From: Heliocidaris erythrogramma
Lineage: Eukaryota; Echinodermata; Echinoidea; Camarodonta; Echinometridae
Direction of reading: 5' to 3'
Length of the DNA: 64,000 nucleotides
NCBI GenBank assembly: GCA_025617745.1
Contig: CM046870.1
Coordinates: 11,336,410 to 11,400,409, forward strand
Part shown: piece by piece, positions 58,835 to 64,000 of the stretch
How the letters are laid out: each line of letters starts with the position of its first letter
Position numbering within the stretch: the stretch's first letter is position 1
Notes under the pieces: model-generated
What the model was told of the DNA's origin: nothing
Databases searched by the model: none
Seen by the model: the letters and a program-made list of their open reading frames with translations, nothing else
Translations under genes and position numbers: made by a program

Positions 58835-60990
58835 TACTGCCATGTACATCTTTAGTTTAAAAATGAAGGAAAGAAAAAGAAAATAGACGGGGCTACACAT
58901 TACAATATTTAAAGGACACACTTTGCGAACAAAATTACCAGGCTTACACGATCTTTAAGAGCGGTGATGAGTATTTTATTTAGAAAGAAAACTGACACAT
59001 AAGCAAAATAAACACCATGAAAGCTACATGTATAAACCCTAAAATGCATTAGCAAGACAATGATAGTAAAAATCAGTGCTGAAACCTGTTTAAACATATT
59101 TTTTTTTAAATTAGAATGCAAAATGAAACAAGTAATATAAACGCAAATAACAACTTGGAATTAATAAAGGCAAACTGATGCTATAAGGTATGTAGACCCT
59201 ATACTAATGAAAGGAAGGGCTGTCTCAAAATGTCAAAAGAATATGACTGTATTATAGATAGCGGTATATATATGATTACATAAAAGCTGTATGATTTTTA
59301 GTTTTTCCGTCACAGTAAGCGTTTTATTCCAAAAGATATAATAATGGTTATAATTCAACATCATGTAACAAACTATGATACATAAAAACTTCATTTTGAA
59401 CCAAGAATACAAAAACAACATAGGTTTACATTTTTGTCATGCTTTTTACTCGAACATAATTATTTTACTAAATGCACTTGCATCTTTATCTACAATGAAT
59501 CTATACCTAGAATAATAACACTAAAAGTATATAATGATACAATATAAGTAGCAGGGAAATATGTACGCATATAACATGCATAATAGGACATACAAATTCA
59601 CTTTAGTATGCAGAGAAATTGTTGTAATACATCTTTCCCGAATATACAATGATCAATGTGAAAAAGCAATAACTTTTATTTAAAAATAGCACAGGATATT
59701 GTATAAAAGAGAGATGGATAATTAGTATCCCTTTTATATCTCTCAATAATCTTGGAATATGCAAGAACACTATGTACAAATAAGGATTTCTGCTTCTTGT
59801 CACCTTGCTCAATGTTGCCTTGAAATTTTAAATGTAATTACACAAAAGACATAAAATAGGTCAGTAGTAATTCTCACAATATATTCAGGACCAAGTGACC
59901 ATTATCCACGATGAAATATATACCTAGAATAATAACACACCAAAAATATGTGATACAATATAAGTATTCACGACAACATGTATACATATTATAAGAACAT
60001 ATACAAATTCACTTTAGTATGAAAGAAAATTGCAATGTATTGATATACCTTTGCCAAATATGCACTTTATGTTGTAAAGAAAGCATATCTTTTATTCTAA
60101 AATATAATTATTATAAGGAAACAATATATATTGTATCTATAAGTATATGTAAATGCAATCAGATAAACACCATCACATAGGCCGTAAGTAGAACTCTACT
60201 CTCACAAAGGAAACATTGACCAGACCATGTGACCAGACAAACATTTACATAATTATTATTATATACAGTACATAGATTGGCTTCATGCCAAATAAATCAA
60301 ATGATTAAATCGACATAAACGTAGCTTAAATATGCCATTTATTCTACGGAAAACAAAAATCTATATTAATATTGGTTCACCATTTCAGCAGACATGTGTC
60401 AAGGAATTAAACATGTCTCATAGTCCATAGAGTATCGCTACAAACATGGCTCTTTAAATCAAGAATTAATAAAATTAATTAACCCCTCCTTGTCACCAAG
60501 GTTTGTCCAACGAAATAATTGCATATTAGCATAAAACTGTGTAAACAAAAATATATGAAATCATTTGCTACGGAAGAAAACTTTAATCAAGAATTTCTTA
60601 ATGAAAAAAAGAGAAATTTGAAACGATAGAACATAGAAATATGAACTATTGTATGATATCAATTTATTAATACATCAATATGCGATTTATGACCGCAATC
60701 TTATATAAGTATCGCGTAAATTTATGATATTGATTGAAACAGATAAGGTAATTATCATTTAATTATTACCATATACAGCAATTTACACATGAGCGTTGTC
60801 GTTTTTATATCATGTATGTAAATATATATTGCTCCAAAATATATAATGATTAATGTCAAAACACGACTGAAGCGTAAAGAAACGTTTGAGCATTATATAT
60901 TTAATATTGAACACAAACTAAAATGCGATTCCGAGAAAGCTAAATATTTAGTTAAAACAGATTCGATTAGTATGGAAAAGTAGTAATATA
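58835..60990. repeat. Segmental duplication copy B, part 2
   Basis: Matches copy A 19196-22390 (without its MITE), with a deletion near 60115 of about 170 bp present in A and C. It runs directly into copy C, so B and C are tandem. Confidence 0.9.
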
Positions 60991-61004
60991 AAAAAGAAAG
61001 AGAA

Positions 61005-63968
61005 AGAGAGTGAAAAAAAGAGATGGCTAAAAGAGTCGTACTGCCATGTACATCTTTAGTTTAAAAAAGAAGGAAAGAAAAAGAAAATAGACGGGGCTAC
61101 ACATTACAATATTTAAAGGACACACTATGCGAACAAAATTACCAGGCTTACAGGATCTTTAAAAGCGGTGATGAGTATTTTATTTAGAAAGAAAACTGAC
61201 AAATAAGCAAAATAAACACCATGAAAGCTACATGTATAAACCCTAAAATGCATTAGCAAGACAATGATAGTAAAAATTAGTGCTGAAACCTGTTTAAACA
61301 TATTTCTTTTTAAATTAGAATGCAAAATGAAACAAGTAATATAAACGCAAATAACAACTTGGAATTAATAAAGGCAAGCTGATGCTATAAGGTATGTAGA
61401 CCCTATACTAATGAAAGGAAGGGCTGTCTCAAAATGTCAAAAGAATATGACTGTATTATAGGTAGCGGTATGACGTCAGCGCTGATGGTGGAACGTCCAA
61501 GCAACAATGTTGTACATAGGATGTAATGAGTGATGTGGTTGCCTACCTCACCATCTGTATATATATATGATTACATAAAAGCTGTATGATTTTTAGTTTT
61601 TCCGTCACAGTAAGCGTTTTATTCCAAAAAATATAATAATGGTTATAATTCAACATCATGTAACAAACTATGATACATAAAAACTTCATTTTGAACCAAG
61701 AATACAAAAACAACATAGGCTTACATTTTTGTCATGCTTTTTACTCGAACATAATTATTTTACTAAATGCACTAGCATCTTTAACTACAATGAATCTATA
61801 CCTAGAATAATAACACTAAAAGTATAATGATACAATATAAGTAGCAGGGAAATATGTATGCATATAACATGCATAATAGGACATACAAATTTAGTTTAGT
61901 ATGTAGGGAAATTGTTGTAATATATCTTTTCCGAATATACATTGATTAATGTGAAAAAAAGCAATAAGTTTGATTTAAAAATAGCACAGGATATTGTATA
62001 AAAGAGAGATGGATAATTAGCATCCCTTTTATATCTCTCAATAATCTTGGAATATGCAAGAACACTATGTACAAATAAGGATTTCTGCTTCTTGTCACCT
62101 TGCTCAATGTTGCCTTGAAATTTTAAATGTAATCACACAAAAGACATAAAATAGGTCAGTAGTAATTCTCACAATATATTCAGGACCAAGTGACCATTAT
62201 CCACGATGAAATATATACCTAGAATAATAACACAAAAAATATGTGATACAATATAAGTATTCACGACAACATTTATGCATAATAATATGTATAACAGAAC
62301 ATACAAATTCACTTTAGTATGAAGGAAAGTTGTAATATATTAATATACCTTTGCCAAATATGCACTTTATGTTGTAAAGAAAGCATATCTTTTATTCTAA
62401 AATAGAAGGAAAAATATGAAAAGAAGAGATCTTGAAAAATAACCGTCTCACGGTATCAATAATTATATAATGAACAAGACCACAATGTAGATAGATTACT
62501 ACTTATTAACACATTGCACAATGTTGATTTGAAATTGTATATATATGTAAATGCAATCAGATAAACACCATCAAATAGGCCGTAAGTAAAACTGTATTCT
62601 CACAAAGGGAACAAGTGACCAGACCATGTGACCAGACCATGTGACCAGACAAACATTTACATATTATTATGTACAGTACATAGATTGGCTTCATGCCAAA
62701 TAAATCAAATGATTAAATCGACATAAACGTAGCTTAAATATGCCATTTATTCTACGGAAAACAAAAATTTATATTGGTTCACCATTTCACCAGACATGTG
62801 TCAAGGAATTAAACATGTCTCATAGTCCATAGAGTATCTGCTATAAACATGGCTCTTTAAATCACGAATTAATTAAATTAACCCTCCCTTGTCACCAAGG
62901 TTTGTACAATGAAATAACTGCTTATTAGCATAAAACTGTGTAAATAAAAATATATGAAATCATTTGCTACGGAAGATCAAAAATTTCTTAATGAAAAAAA
63001 AAAGAGAAAGAAATTTGAAAAGATAGAAGATAGAAATCTGAACTATTGTATGATATCAATTTATTAATATGTCAATAGACGATTTATGAACACAATCTTA
63101 CATTAAGTATCGCGTAAGTTCATGATATTAATTGAAACAGATAAGGTATTTATCATTTATTATTACCGATATCTATTACCATACAGCAATTTACACATGA
63201 GCGTTGTCGTTTTTATATGCATGTAAGCATGTAAATATATATTGCTCCCAAATATATAATATTTATGTCAAAACACGACTGAAGCGTAAAGAAACTTTTG
63301 AGCATTATATATTTAATACTGAATGCAAACTAAAATGCGATTCCGAGAAAGCTAAATATTTAGTTAAAACAGATTCGATTAGCATGGAAAAGTAGTAACA
63401 TAAACAAAATTTTATATTTAAGATAAATGTTTTATGCAATTCATGAAAGGTTTTTATCAGTCTGCTGTGAATTCGTGAAAGTTCTTGCAGGCGTCATTTC
63501 ATATCCTGTCATTGAGCGTAAATGGTTTGATGTTTTTCATTTATAAAAACGTTAGTCTATTATTTACGATTTCATGATCATATTGCTTTTTAATACACTA
63601 ATCTGTTCAATCAGAAGGATTTTTTTTTTCACGAACGCAATAAAAGTATTTACAGCAGAGATACAACAAATTTTGGATACCACATTATTTAATGTATTTA
63701 CAGAAGAAAGCATAATCTCTCACGCAAAGTGCACATAATACAGTAAAGATTAAATACAATTTAATACATATAATATAGGAAAGCTTAAAGAGAAGTTTGA
63801 GTTCTGGGAAAGGTAAAAATTAATTTGTGAGCTTTCTCATTCCTTTTATATCAGTCTGGAAGAACATCAAAGTAGAAATGTTCCCTGAACATGCTGAAAA
63901 GGATTGCTCTTCAAATGACCTTATATTGGAAATATAGCGAGAAATAGCTGAAGTGTTCGGGCCGAACA
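61005..63968. repeat. Segmental duplication copy C
   Basis: Matches copy A 19180-22886 without its MITE. It has an insertion of about 85 bp near 61470-61557 (TGACGTCAGCGCTGATGGTG...), and a short triplication of GTGACCAGACCAT near 62615-62650. Confidence 0.9.
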
Positions 63969-64000
63969 TTCTTTCACCCCACCCTCATCTAGTGGGTTCT
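63969..64000 (-). pseudogene. Fragment of a second TRIM-like gene at window edge
   Basis: The last 32 bases match 24429-24460 of the TRIM-like gene, with one mismatch. That is the stretch just after the coiled coil (reads KKPLDEGGVKE on the minus strand in copy A). In copy C it follows directly on sequence equivalent to 22886, so about 1.5 kb holding the propeller end is missing. The rest lies outside the window. Confidence 0.7.

Overview
The window is eukaryotic, AT-rich, intron-containing DNA. The best guess at source is an echinoderm, probably a sea urchin. This rests on three things: a B-box/coiled-coil/propeller TRIM-like protein of the kind greatly expanded in echinoids, a spliced gene with a DUF4806-type domain, and a dense load of CR1/L2-like LINEs, tRNA-type SINEs and TA/TTAA-target DNA transposons. 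The species call is inference. There are no operons; most of the sequence is repeats, and every host gene seen is partial or damaged.

Layout. 1-5 kb: the 3' part of a minus-strand gene with four recognisable exons (4713-4593, 4286-4071, 2524-2382, 1485-1358) encoding a coiled coil plus a DUF4806-like domain. A TTAA-flanked MITE (2520-3447) sits at the exon 3 acceptor, and exon 3 carries a probable frameshift. 5-10 kb: a foldback sequence, then a 3.7 kb minisatellite (about 31 units of about 120 bp) in which nearly every unit carries the CRE palindrome TGACGTCA. 10-11.7 kb: a decayed Tx1/L1-like LINE 3' end. 12.5-15.7 kb: three non-autonomous DNA transposons with clear terminal inverted repeats.

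17-25 kb is copy A of a segmental duplication. It ends in a minus-strand TRIM-like gene (25.3-23.5 kb) that has lost its RING end to a LINE insertion and has one in-frame TGA. Diverged copies of the same unit lie at 52.3-54.2, 56.2-61.0 and 61.0-64.0 kb. The last one jumps, in the final 32 bases, into TRIM coding sequence, so another truncated TRIM copy should lie just beyond the window. Comparing copies gives empty-site proof for two transposon insertions.

26.4-31.1 kb: two inverted repeats of about 430-500 bp enclose a frameshifted THAP-domain gene and the first exon of a RecQ-like helicase, both on the minus strand. The THAP gene carries two perfect DNA hairpins separated by 8-bp direct repeats. 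33.3-36.6 kb: a giant near-perfect palindrome (arms about 1.63 kb, spacer 18 bp) that starts TG, ends CA, is flanked by GTAC on both sides, and looks like two retroelement 5' ends (LTR, primer site, leader, short ORF start) head to head. 39.3-48.5 kb: a LINE reverse-transcriptase gene split by three insertions: a small TTAA element, a second LINE, and a 5.5 kb TTAA element that itself contains a 224-bp tandem array and a 1.6 kb Tc1/mariner-like foldback element. 48.5-50.4 kb: a pair of MITEs and many poly(G)/poly(C) runs.

The strongest leads for something undescribed are the palindromic retroelement insertion, the hairpins in the THAP gene, the MITE that appears to supply a splice acceptor, and the CRE-bearing minisatellite.
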